64,000 nt of DNA from Anadara kagoshimensis (lineage: Eukaryota; Mollusca; Bivalvia; Arcoida; Arcidae): NCBI GenBank assembly GCA_021292105.1, contig CM037861.1, forward strand, positions 53,532,920 through 53,596,919. The letters run 5' to 3'. Positions 12,501 to 23,025 of this stretch are shown piece by piece (position 1 is the stretch's first letter; each line of letters opens with the position of its first letter). Below the pieces are notes generated by a model. It ran no database searches and was not told the DNA's origin. It saw only the letters and a program-made list of their open reading frames with translations. Both the position numbers and the translations under genes were made by a program.

Positions 12501-15500
12501 CAACAACAAATTTTCAGGTGATTTCAGCTGGATTTTAATGACTGACACGTGGTAGGCACACTAGTTTTATAATTTCTATAAAATGTGCGTCTTGTTTTGT
12601 ATATTATAACATACAATGTACATGGATATGTTTATCTGATTCAGTTCTTTGAATGCATTACGATCATGTATTGGTAATACACATTTTGTGTACTTCATGT
12701 ATGCGTTTGTTGTCCCCATCAGTCCTTATAAAAATATAATTAATAATTTGATTTTAATTCATTTATTCTTTTATGTAATATCGGTACATATTACACCAGT
12801 GTATCGGTTAAAAGTTTTACAGCATCCAACATTTCTCCCAAAGAAATGAAAGTTACATTGTGACGTCATCCTTCAACTTCGAAAACTCGAACACCCCGAT
12901 AACTCGAAGTCATCATCGAAGTCCCGTGCACTTCGAGTTATCGAAGTTCTACTGTATAAAAATACCACCTATCTGTATATAATAATCATTTTTCCCTTGT
13001 AATAAATGCTGTAGTCATTGTCAAGTCACCAACTTTGTGGTGATTTATCTATCAGAATCTCACATAATGAGAACACTAAAACTTGTCTTCTATACTAACT
13101 ATTGAACCTCTCCAATAACAGTTTGGCTTTTGTATCCCCTAATTTAGATTGATTGGTTGTAACTTGTAATGTTGTTTAACATACATTAACAATTTTTCAG
13201 CTTTCACAAGAGGCCCATGGGCCTTAACGCTCACCTGTGACCTTGACCTTTGAACCCATAACCCTCATTCATATATCAAAATGATCATTAGGCCAATACC
13301 TACAATATTCTAGCATACAGTCCTATACATAATATTTATAGTTTTCAAGATAATTAACCAATTCAGTATTAATTTGCATGTGACCTTTGAACCCATGACT
13401 TTCATTCATATATCAAAATGACTGTTAGACCAACACCTACAATATTCTAATATGTACAGTTTATAGTTTTTTTGATAACTTACCATTTCAGTACTTGTTT
13501 GCATCTGTGACCTTGACCTTTGAACCCATGACCTTTATTAGTATATCAAAATGACCATTGTGCCATTACCTACAATATTCTAATATGTATGCCTATACAA
13601 AAAGTTAATAGTTTTGCAGATAATCAACTATAACGGTAATAGTTGTGCATCTTTGACCTTGACCTTTGAACCCATGACCTTGATCTATGTATCAAAATGA
13701 TCGTCATGTCAATACCTACAATTAACTGAAAATCCCATGCCATTATCACCTGAAATGTTTAAAAAATAGCATTTTTTATCAAAGGTCAAAAACAGGGACA
13801 TGACCTTGGCATCTTTTGGAAGAAAATAGCAAGACAAGATCAACAGTGAAAACTCCATACAATTATCTTCAGTCGTTATTGAGTTGTAACAATAAATGTC
13901 TCATTTTAAAAATTACATAATTTTACGCAAAAAACACGTAACCTATTTATCGTTTAATTTTCATGAAAAACACATTTAATGTTCCCAGGTATGCGGAATC
14001 CAAATATCTAATCAAAATTTGCCTGCACCTTTTGGTTTCAGAGAAGAAGATTTTTTTTGTCTTTTTGCTATTTTTTAGTAATGGCGGCCATCTTGTTGGG
14101 CCTGGCCAAACCCTAAACACAATTTTGAAAGGCTGTTACCCAGGCATAATAATCACCAAGTTTCATCAAATTTGGCTCAGTAGTTTTGGAGGAGAAGATT
14201 AAAATGTAAAGTTTACACACGGCGAACGATGCACAGTGATAGATTGCAATAGCTCATGTGAGCCTTTGTCTCAGGTGAGCTAAAAATCCCTAAAGATTAA
14301 TTTAAGAAGTTGATTTATGCATGAGATGTACTGGTGTGTTTAATGGTCTGTTTTGTACTAGGGACATCTTTAAGATGCTAGCTCACAGATTCAGTACCCA
14401 GCAGACAAGCATACAACTTCCCCAGTCACATTATACTGACGCAGAGTGAACAAGTCAATATCTTGTCCTCTTAACACAAAGTGCCAGGTGAAGAAGTAGT
14501 ATCTCATTTTTAAAATCCTATGTATAAAATGGTTGGAGTATGAACTCACAATCTCCTGCTCTCGAGATTGACTCTATTCCACTGAGCCACCAATTTAAGA
14601 ATACATTGGACTGTTGTAATAAAATCTGGTCATGTGTCAGTGCATTTCTCTAAACTTACTACAACAATTTGGCTTCTATAGCCCCTAATTTAAGGATACA
14701 TTGGACTGTTCCGTAAAGCCTGGTCATTTGACACAGTACTTCTCTGAACTTACTTTTGAACTTCTCCAATAACAGTTTGGATTTTATATCCCCTAATTTA
14801 GGGATGCATTAATGTTTGGTCATGTGATTGGACTACTCAATACTTACTACTGAACTTTTCCAATAACAATTTGGCTTTTATATCCCCTAATTTAGGGATA
14901 CATTGGACTGTGTTAAGTAAAGCCTGGTCATATGATGGAGGAACTCTCTTTTTGCTGAATGGATTATTCTCTTGTGTTCCTGCACTACTGACCTAGTGAA
15001 AAAATATACAATTTCAAATACTTTGTGCTTAAATACTGGTACATATATGTATTATCAAGATTATTTGGGTAAAAAGATTTAAAACTATTCCTTGTTCATT
15101 TTTTTGTACCTCATGGAGTTACATAATGCAAATACACAATATGCAATTTAAGACAACATAACTTTTTTTGTTAAGGGAAGTCAAGTGGATAAAATGGCAT
15201 GTTGCACCTTAGACAAAATTCTTTCAATTACATTGAGACATTCAGTTCTTGGATGGTTTAGAAGCTTGAATGCCTTGGGGGGAAACCCACTGGTATTTGG
15301 CAAGAGAAGTGGCAGTTTTTTTTCACACAAGGATCTGCCCGAGTGGATTTCTAACTTAGCTATAGTTGTCCAGTCACTACACTGCAAATTCCCTACTTGA
15401 ATGCAGATATTTTATTTACTATTCATAAATACAAATACAATGTTTGTAATGAACATATCTCTTGATAAGGCTTCCCAAAAACTTTACACTATTGATCAAT

Positions 15501-18500
15501 ATGACTTTTGTACATTTTGTTTGGCAAAATTTGGATTCTTAAATAAGTTAAATTGTTATTTTTGTACAGGTTAAGCCACTGAATCACCAAGGCCCCTTAT
15601 ACAGTAAAGCAGTAAAATCTAGAATCCAGATATAAAAAACTTTAGGATCAGCTTTACTTAAATAGGATCAGTTGGGAAACTACTGGTAATTTACCACACC
15701 TGTTACCTGTCTGTAGAAACCACTATAGGCTTTTCGCCTCTCTGGTCCATTTTAATGAAGTACTTTAAACTAATTTCTGTTCTATCCGGTTCCGGTTCGT
15801 AAATGGTCGGGTGGAATTTTAAATTTATGTTTGTCCAATGCTTGTTAATGGCACTTTTAAAGCTATTTAGAGATGGCTTGTTGACTAGTTCCGCTGGTAG
15901 GGAATTCCATGTATTTGTCACACGTTGACTAAAAGTTGCTTTCCTCATATTTGTTCTACTGAATTCTTTATGGAGTTTGAAATTGTGCCCCCTGGTGTTA
16001 CTTTTTGAGTAGGAGAATATATTTTTATCTACTTTGTCAATATTGTGTTGAATTTTGTACATTTGTACTACATCGGATCTTTTTCTCCTATATTCCAGAG
16101 TTGGTAAACCAAGTAATTTTAGTCGTGATGGATAAGGAGTGTGTCTTATGGATTTAACTAATTTGCTGGCTCTACGTTGGACGTTTTCTATCATTACAGC
16201 ATCTTTTTTGTACATTACAGACCAGACATTGCTGCCATATTCAAGATGAGGTCTAACTATTGATTTATATAGTGGTACAAAAGTGTCCTTATCCATATTT
16301 TTGAAGGTTCTTCTTAATAGTCCCAACATTTTATTTGCTTTTTTCACCAAGGAGTGGATATGGTCCCTGAAGGTTAGTTTATGGTCCACAATTATTCCTA
16401 GATCTTTCTCTTCTTCTACTTTTTCGATTTCTGTACCATTCAAATTGTATACTGGACTAACTTTATTTCCAAGGTGTAGGACACACTTGTAAACTTCTGA
16501 TCAATACCCTTGGTGGCTAACTCTGAACAAGTTCTTTATCAAAACTTCAAAGGGCCATAACTCCAACAAGAAAAATGGGCAAAGAAACACAGAGTAATAA
16601 TAAGCATAAAATTGTGATTTATAGCTTTAGAAATTACTCTAGACGAGAAGTGAGATGGACAGAACAAAGGTCAAACAAAAAGACAGAGCTTTCTTTGCAA
16701 CACAGGGAATCAAAATAATTACAAATAATTATATATGTCTTAAAACTTTTTAAAGAGCTCTATAATAAATTGAAATGCTTCACAAAGTAATAGTAACAAA
16801 CCATTTGAGCTAATAGACTTCCTGCTTCAACCTGACTTGGTACTGGTATTAATATAAACCCTAGCTCCATCATACAAAACTTCTGAAGAGAAAAATAATA
16901 CTGGGAACTTGTCGTAGTTCTCTCTGCTATCACCTGGATGGGTACATTGTTAGCCTGAAAAAAATTCAATAAAAAAGTGTGAGGCCTTAAAAAAAGTTAA
17001 AAAGTATGAGTGATTTACTGGTTGCATTTACAAAACATTCCACCACTTTGTTAATTTCTTTCAAGACAAGTGTAAATTGGGATGGAAAGCCACTAAATTT
17101 TGTACATGACCTCTTATCACAAATGGAAATCAAGAAAAATTCTATTTCTTGTTTTTTTTTGTGTTTTTGTGCCCAGATCTAGTATTTGGATTTGTAAAAA
17201 TGACATAAATATTAGTATTAATTTGCTAAGTAACCTGTATGTTATATATATTACCTACACATAAAATATGTGGTCCATAAGCCGCATATTTTGTCTCTAG
17301 GTGAATAAGTCTATAGCAGTTTGGCAGCCAAACACAAACAACTTCTCCCTAATTCAATAATTATTGGAAGTGTGTGTGTTAAGAAGTTGAATAAGAAAAA
17401 GTCAAAGAAAAACAGAATAACTACTTTTCTGAGCTTTGCTAACTTTTTTCTGTATCCAGTTCCTGTTACAAGTTCTGCTTCAGATATGTATACAACACCT
17501 AGACGATCAGATGGATAAAAATCTATCATTCCTAAATTGTCCTCATACAGAATTTGTGTTCCACCTACCAATATAAACAAATATATACTAATATACATTA
17601 TAACCTAATACAAATACATAGAATTTACAAGCCACAATGTACATGATACAACAAATACAATATATCGAGTCTTCAATTGTCAGTATGTGGGTGGGGTTTG
17701 AATCCAGTCCAGGTCTAACAGATTTTTTAGCTAGTGACTGTTCTTTTGCCTAACACTCGTCATTTAGAAATAAAGTCACAGGTTCTTCAGATGTGGTCTT
17801 ATTAAATCATATGGTGCTCCCAAGTAATGGTATGCATGACAGACTGAAGAATCATCCCTTCACATTGCCCAGGCTGACCAATTCGACGGATTTGTACCCT
17901 TTTGGATAGCGTGAAGATGGATACCTTGTGTTATGTTTAAGGGTCATTTAAGTAGGAAAATTCAAGTGAAAACCATTTGGTTGAAAAATGCAAAAGAGGG
18001 GTGCAATTATGACATTACCTACACAAGTGTGAAGATTTATAAATAAAAATAAAGCAGGAATTGATAATTTAAGAATTTTTAAAATATTTGTTGCATTTCT
18101 TTATGGAAATTGTGCAAAAATACACATGTTGGGGAAAATAGTTTTCCCCGTGTATAACGAATTAATTCAATAAATGAAAAGATATTAACATAGTCGACAC
18201 AATAGAGCAGTGCAAAGGGGCCAGAGTTTGTTGAAGAAATACTAGGTTTTTGAAAACTTGACAATTTACGGTTGAGGTTTTCTACGATTCGTTTTCTTTT
18301 TAAAATGAGTGTAAAAATTCTTAAATGATCAATTCCTGCTTTATTTTTATTTATAAATCTTCACACTTGTGTAGGTAATTTCATAATTATACCCCTCTTT
18401 CACGCTTTTCAACCAAATGGTTTTCACTTGAATTTTCCTACTTAGATGACCATTAAGTATAGATTGTTATTTTTTTAATATCAGAAACAAGTGCCTGTGG

Positions 18501-18660
18501 AGTAAGAATCTTTGATCTATTTTAACGTTTTTTTAATACCTTGAAGTGAGTTTATTAACTCTGTACCTCTCCATTTACTGTTAACAATGACATGACCAAC
18601 AGGAACTTTAATATCAATCTTAACCGGTGTCTGTGATTGTGTTTGGGATAGATTTGACAT
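9486..18660 (-). CDS. FAAP24: FAAP24, Fanconi anemia core complex-associated protein
   Basis: Six exons: 18660-18540, 17564-17425, 16954-16802, 14992-14848, 11975-11944, 9566-9486. All junction phases agree and give 223 residues (human about 215). FAAP24 pairs with FANCM and directs the Fanconi core complex to crosslinked or branched DNA in the nucleus. Residues 15-140 form the ERCC4-like nuclease fold: VPVGHVIVNSKWRG, ILYEDNL, EAELVTGTGYRKKLAKLR and SQYYFSLQKFCMMELGFILI align with the human protein from memory, which is a pseudonuclease. The tail is a double helix-hairpin-helix: LLNTVQCIPKLGDIKAKLLL, then a 32-nt exon (LNGLCRASKE), then ELTAVVGKASAQHIKNFL. The start is the ATG at 18660. The gene looks intact, though introns are swollen by repeats and by spare copies of its own HhH exons. 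Confidence 0.93.
9706..9785 (+). mobile_element. Truncated left end of the ACAGTCAAACCTGTC MITE
   Basis: ACAGTCAAACCTGTCT followed by GGGACACCTGCTTTAAAAG matches the left arm of the element at 6661-7046; the right arm is missing. Confidence 0.65.
9820..10045 (+). mobile_element. tRNA-headed SINE, degraded copy (FAAP24 intron 5)
   Basis: Box-B-like AGGTTCCAATCTC, then TTTCCTCCACTATCCCTAAA and a right end reading TATTGACTGAGGCATAAAAC, as in the 4135 family. Worn. Confidence 0.6.
10415..11920. repeat. 45-46 bp minisatellite, about 33 copies
   Basis: Unit ATTCTGACTGAACATGGTGG followed by TGGTATATTGAGGTTTTACTGTATAA, repeated head to tail. Variants alternate GAGGTTTTAC, GAGGATTTAC and GAAGTTTAC. 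The array fills most of FAAP24 intron 5 and ends about 24 bases before the 32-nt exon. Confidence 0.97.
12054..12954. mobile_element. Tigger/pogo-like MITE
   Basis: A 901-bp element flanked by TA on each side. Perfect 23-bp inverted ends start CAGTAGAACTTCGATAACTC. Subterminal copies of the TTCGATAACTCGAA motif lie inside both ends. The CAGT(A/G)GAAC.TCG opening with a TA target is the signature of the pogo/Tigger branch of Tc1-mariner. No transposase frame: a non-autonomous copy in FAAP24 intron 4. Confidence 0.85.
13208..14285 (+). mobile_element. GGCCCATGGGCC element, copy 1
   Basis: Begins AAGAGGCCCATGGGCCTTAA followed by CGCTCACCTG and ends CAGGTGAGCTAAAA, so GCTCACCTG/CAGGTGAGC are inverted ends. 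The left part is tandem units of about 145 bp, each with TGACCTTGACCTTTGAACCC. The right part reads TTTGGCTCAGTAGTTTTGGA then GGAGAAGATTAAAATG. No coding. In FAAP24 intron 4; a second copy is in the lectin intron at 51388. Confidence 0.85.
14355..14592 (-). mobile_element. tRNA-headed SINE, minus strand
   Basis: On the minus strand the head reads TGGCTCAGTGGAATAGAG (box A) and GTGAGTTCATACTCC (box B). The left part of the interval is the worn body. In FAAP24 intron 4. Confidence 0.55.
15181..15400 (-). other. Unassigned open stretch in FAAP24 intron 3
   Basis: About 70 codons are open on the minus strand (containing KLPLLLPNTSGFPPKAFKLL) and a similar length is open on the plus strand. Neither matches a family I know. 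Less repetitive and more GC-rich than the surroundings; it could be a buried exon or an old transposon piece. Confidence 0.25.
15690..16505 (-). mobile_element. 5'-truncated LINE (CR1/L2/Jockey-like)
   Basis: Minus-strand reading frame of about 260 codons: the end of a non-LTR reverse transcriptase. Landmarks are EEEKDLGIIVDHKLTFRDH, LYKSIVRPHLEYGSNVWS, IENVQRRASKLV, LGLPTLEYRRKRSDVVQMYK and TNTWNSLPAELVN. The endonuclease and catalytic YADD half are absent. The frame is still open, so the insertion is fairly young. It sits in FAAP24 intron 3 in the same orientation as the gene. Confidence 0.92.
16530..16690 (+). repeat. Dispersed repeat, copy 3
   Basis: Shares AAAGGGCCATAACTCCAACA and GACGAGAAGTGAGATGGACA with the right part of 7330-7800. 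In FAAP24 intron 3, next to the LINE. Confidence 0.55.
17689..17936 (+). mobile_element. SINE, worn copy of the 30410 family
   Basis: Box-B-like GGTTTGAATCCAG, then TGACTGTTCTTTTGCCTAAC and CGTCATTTAGAAATAAAG, parallel to TGTTCTTTCGCCAAGC and GCAGTTAGAAATGAAAG in the copy at 30410. In FAAP24 intron 1. Confidence 0.65.
17937..18456. mobile_element. Long-TIR MITE flanked by TTAA (piggyBac-like)
   Basis: A 520-bp foldback. Left arm about 17941-18095 and right arm about 18300-18452 are reverse complements over roughly 150 bp with few mismatches (shared core TAGGAAAATTCAAGTGAAAA). TTAA lies at both outer edges (17937-17940 and 18453-18456), the piggyBac target. No transposase. In FAAP24 intron 1. 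Confidence 0.82.
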
Positions 18661-18678
18661 TTCTTTTCTCCTCAACCA

Positions 18679-18690
18679 TTTCCCGCCAAA
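18679..18690 (-). promoter_or_regulatory. E2F-type site upstream of FAAP24
   Basis: On the FAAP24 strand the sequence reads TTTGGCGGGAAA, a textbook E2F element, 19-30 bases before the ATG. The transcription start must lie near or upstream of it (about 18690-18790). E2F control would fit S-phase expression of a DNA-repair gene. Confidence 0.65.
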
Positions 18691-19067
18691 TTTTGTAATT
18701 ACCTCCAAGAAAAAAGAACGCCTTCTTCTTCAGTGGATTTCCCGGCACATTAGGATCACCATATTTTTTACTGTAAGCCACGTCATTGTACGCTTATCCT
18801 CCTATCCAAAGTTACAGGTACATTCATATAGCATTTTAGAAATTTTAGAGATTCAGTATTGCTAGATTCAGGAATACTACTTATAGGGTTTCATGGCCTT
18901 TTGCGAGCACCATACTATCAAGTTATCCAATAGGGTACTTGTTTCTATAGCAGCATGCAGTAGCCACAGGTACTTGTTAATAACACTCTATACTTAAACA
19001 TAACACATTAGAGTGTTATTTTTTAAATATCAGAAACAAGTGCATGTGGCAGTAGCACAGCAGAAAT

Positions 19068-19612
19068 AGCAGCAAAGTAACAACAACAAAAGGAACAGCA
19101 ACAATATCTACAACAGCATCGACAACAACAACAGCAAAAACAACAACAACCATAGTAACAACCGTGAAACGTCAACAACAGCAGAAACAGCAACAACATC
19201 AGCAGCGACGACAACAGCAATGACAGCAACGACAACACACAGTAACAGCAAGAGCAAAAGCAACAAAAACAACATCGACAACAACAGCAGCAGCAACAAT
19301 ATCAACAGAGGAGCGACAACAACAGCAGCAGCAACAATATCAACAGAGGAGCGACAACAACAGCAATGACAGCAACGCCAACACAACAGTTACAACAAGA
19401 GCAGCAGCAAATAACAACAACAGCGACAACAACAGCAGCAGCAAGAATGGCAAAAAAAATCAGCAGCAGCGATAACAACAGCAGTGACAGCAACGACAAC
19501 ACAGAGAGAAGCAACAACAAAAACAACAACAGCGGCAACAGCAGAAATAGCAACAAGAACAACAGCAGCAATAACGACAAGAACAACAACATCATCAACA
19601 ACAACATTATTT
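19068..19612. repeat. Degenerate (CAA/CAG/CGA)n tract
   Basis: About 545 bp built almost only of CAA, CAG, CGA and ACA triplets. It produces long poly-Leu/Cys or poly-Asn/Ser frames with no gene signature. Upstream of FAAP24. Confidence 0.93.
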
Positions 19613-19684
19613 CATTATTACATATTCGAAACTGGATCACATGATAAAACTGGGTCACGTGTATCATAGCATCAACTAAGTTGG

Positions 19685-19850
19685 GATCCGGTTCAGAGAT
19701 ACCCCAGTGTGATAAGGGTTGTCAGTTCAATTGATACGGTCTGGGTGTGGCTTTATCTGGATATCCAGATTTCCCCCACCATATCAGGATCTCCCAGAAA
19801 AATGACAGCATCTTGATTGGGGTGATAGCACCATTATAACCCACTTCTTG
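19685..19850 (+). mobile_element. SINE fragment
   Basis: TTGTCAGTTCAATTG, CCCCCACCATATCAGG and ATCTTGATTGGGGTG match the body and right end of the 4135 family; the head is not recognisable. Confidence 0.5.
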
Positions 19851-19959
19851 TTTGTTTAATTTTAAAGGGTTTTAGCTAAAAAAAACTGCCTCATATTTAT
19901 CTATTGCGGCGACATCTAAAAATGACCATAAGTGATAGAACGTAAAACTCAATATTTCT

Positions 19960-20160
19960 TGGTTGCTGGGTGGTCTGAAGCTGAAGCGCGCGCTCACAGA
20001 CCAATGTGCCTCTCATCGCTTAGACTCGAATCCCACCTGGGAAGGTCCTTGTGTCATAAAATTTGTCAGTTCACCCTTTGCAATTCCTTGCAAACTGTAG
20101 ATCTAGACCCAATCCCATATTACCTAATCACCACTGAACATTATTTAAAAGGTTGTTAAT
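19960..20160 (+). mobile_element. tRNA-headed SINE
   Basis: Box-A-like GGTGGTCTGAAGCTGAAGC, box-B-like GACTCGAATCCCACC, then AAAATTTGTCAGTTCACC. One of the better preserved heads of the family here. Confidence 0.7.
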
Positions 20161-20960
20161 GTACAGTCCGTATCTGATCGATCTGTACTACGTTATTTTT
20201 AAAAATTCAAGCGACATATTAACAGATGATAACAGGTATTTAAAGGTACAGACAAACAACATTGATCTGTCAGCCTAAATAGTTATTATAGAACATTTAT
20301 GTACATGTATAAAGAAATAAGAGTTTGTTTCGTCTACCTCGCGGGAAAATGCATTTTTTATGTATTAACTGCGAGTACTAACACTACCCTGTATTGGTTG
20401 GATCCTATATTCTGGGCGGCTTATTCTACTAAAGGTTAAGCGAACAGGTCAATGTTGTTTGCCTATAGTCTATAGTATATAGTCTAGCAGTGTGACATAA
20501 ATAAACAATAAACGATTTTCTGAAAATCTATAAGGTGGCTTTATTGTACAAGGTTGTACATACACGTATATATAGGTGAATTACTTCCCGGTTAACAAAT
20601 CTACAAAAATAATGGAAAAACCTAGTTGAAAGAAACAGACATAATTTATGTTAAACAACGAAAAACCCCAGCTGAATGAAGTAGAAAGGCACAAATGAAT
20701 TTATTTATCAGAGGTAAGTTTCACATTTTGTCTTTTATAGAATGGCTAAATTTATACTACATGTATGCCAGTTTGCCGTTCAAAAGAAAAGTTTACTAAT
20801 TATGATGTAACCTAAATCTTATTCCTAAATGGCTACCAGAGCTTCTTTCGATTAGGACCATAGAAGATGAGTGATTGAGACATGAGCTTTCAAAACCCAA
20901 GGCATGTTTTCAAGGTGGGATCAACCTCGACAGGTTGACCGTAAGTGAGAAAAGAATTAA
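20161..20960. other. No gene seen
   Basis: Ordinary AT-rich spacer between the SINE and the minisatellite field. AACAGGTCAATGTTGTTTGC near 20446 recurs as a similar stretch near 49395. Confidence 0.45.
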
Positions 20961-22852
20961 AATGTAATATGCACCAAGATATAGTACACATGAGTAATAT
21001 GAACCAAAATGTAATACATGTGTGTAATATACACCAAGGTGTAATATATTTGGGTAATATACAAACCAATCTGTAATACATGTGTGTTATATACACCAAG
21101 GTGTAATATATTTGGGTAATATACAAACCAATCTGTAATACATGTGTGTAATATATACCAAGGTGTAATATATTTGGGTAATATACAAACCAAAATGTAA
21201 TACATGTGTGTAATATATACCAAGGTGTAATATATTTGGGTAATATACAAACCAATCTGTAATACATGTGTGTAATATATACCAAGGTGTAATATATTTG
21301 GGTAATATACAAACCAATCTGTAATACATGTGTGTAATATATACCAAGGTGTAATATATTTGGGTAATATACAAACCAATCTGTAATACATGTGTGTAAT
21401 ATACACCAAAGTGTAATATATTTGGGTAATATACAAACCAATCTGTAATACATGTGTGTAATATATACCAAGGTGTAATATATTTGGGTAATATACAAAC
21501 CAATCTGTAATACATGTGTGTAATATACACCAAAGTGTAATATATTTGGGTAATATACAAACCAAAATGTAATACATGTGTGTAATATATACCAAGGTGT
21601 AATATATTTGGGTAATATACAAACCAATCTGTAATACATGTGTGTAATATACACCAAAGTGTAATATATTTGGGTAATATACAAACCAATCTGTAATACA
21701 TGTGTGTAATATACACCAAAGTGTAATATATTTGGGTAATATACAAACCAATCTGTAATACATGTGTGTAATATACACCAAGGTGTAATATATTTGGGTA
21801 ATATACAAACCAATCTGTAATACATGTGTGTAATATACACCAAGGTGTAATATATTTGGGTAATATACAAACCAATCTGTAATACATGTGTGTAATATAC
21901 ACCAAGGTGTAATATATTTGGGTAATATACAAACCAATCTGTAATACATGTGTGTAATATACACCAAGGTGTAATATATTTGGGTAATATACAAACCAAA
22001 ATGTAATACATGTGTGTAATATATACCAAGGTGTAATATATTTGGGTAATATACAAACCAATCTGTAATACATATGTGTAATATACACCAAAGTGTAATA
22101 TATTTGGGTAATATACAAACCAATCTGTAATACATGTGTGTAATATACACCAAGGTGTAATATATTTGGGTAATATACAAACCAATCTGTAATACATGTG
22201 TGTAATATACACCAAGGTGTAATATATTTGGGTAATATACAAACCAAAATGTAATACATGTGTGTAATATATACCAAGGTGTAATATATTTGGGTAATAT
22301 ACAAACCAATCTGTAATACATGTGTGTAATATACACCAAGGTGTAATATATTTGGGTAATATACAAACCAAAATGTAATACATGTGTGTAATATATACCA
22401 AGGTGTAATATATTTGGGTAATATACAAACCAAAATGTAATACATGTGTGTAATATATACCAAGGTGTAATATATTTGGGTAATATACAAACCAATCTGT
22501 AATACATGTGTGTAATATACACCAAGGTGTAATATATTTGGGTAATATACAAACCAAAATGTAATACATGTGTGCAATATATACCAAGGTGTAATATATT
22601 TGGGTAATATACAAACCAATCTGTAATACATATGTGTAATATATACCAAGGTGTAATATATTTGGGTAATATACAAACCAATCTGTAATACATGTGTGTA
22701 ATATACACCAAGGTGTAATATATTTGGGTAATATACAAACCAAAATGTAATAAATGTGTGTAATATATACCAAGGTGTAATGCACGTGTGTTATATACTC
22801 CAAGATGTAGTAATTGCGTATAATATATGCACCAATGTGTAAAACATGTTTG
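20961..22852. repeat. 62-bp minisatellite, about 30 copies
   Basis: The unit is two related halves of 30 and 32 bases: GTAATATACACCAAGGTGTA.. and GTAATATACAAACCAATCTG... Variants CCAATCTG, CCAAAATG and CCAAAGTG are shuffled among units. The unit contains no TTA, CTA or TCA, so the minus strand has no stop codon in any frame and shows three overlapping frames of 529 to 637 codons. These are a product of the repeat. Confidence 0.97.
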
Positions 22853-23025
22853 TAACAAAATTATTTAACAACTCCAAAAGTTCCTAAAACTATTTATTCT
22901 ATAAGCCTGGTTTGTCTGTCTGTGTGAGGTGTAGTGTGTATTGCGCGCGAGTGTATGTCTCAGTGAATGAGTGTAGACAGACCAGCAGAGCTGATTCCAA
23001 GAATTAGCGGTGGCACAATTCCGAG

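Larger units (their letters stand above)
13095..14850 (-). repeat. Spare copies of FAAP24 exon 4 core
   Basis: The core of exon 4 (plus strand: CAATAACAATTTGGCTTTTA, then TATCCCCTAATTTAGGGATAC) recurs at about 14745-14830, 14650-14741, 14591-14640 (partial) and 13095-13160 (partial). All lie downstream of the real exon in the same orientation. They are diverged and interrupted by stops, and lack the VSSAGTQENN lead-in and acceptor. Several keep a donor-like GTAAGT. They look like decayed tandem exon duplicates. Confidence 0.8.

Noticed and set aside
15181-15400. A possible extra FAAP24 exon
   Set aside because: It matches no part of FAAP24, and the exon 3 to exon 4 phase already agrees without it; kept only as an unassigned stretch.
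19023-19667. Poly-Leu/Cys and poly-Asn/Ser/Thr reading frames on both strands
   Set aside because: They come from a degenerate CAA/CAG/CGA tract and carry no gene signal.
20890-22858. Three overlapping minus-strand frames of 529 to 637 codons
   Set aside because: They are translations of a 62-bp minisatellite; the same peptide appears in all three frames and there is no start context, domain or splice structure.
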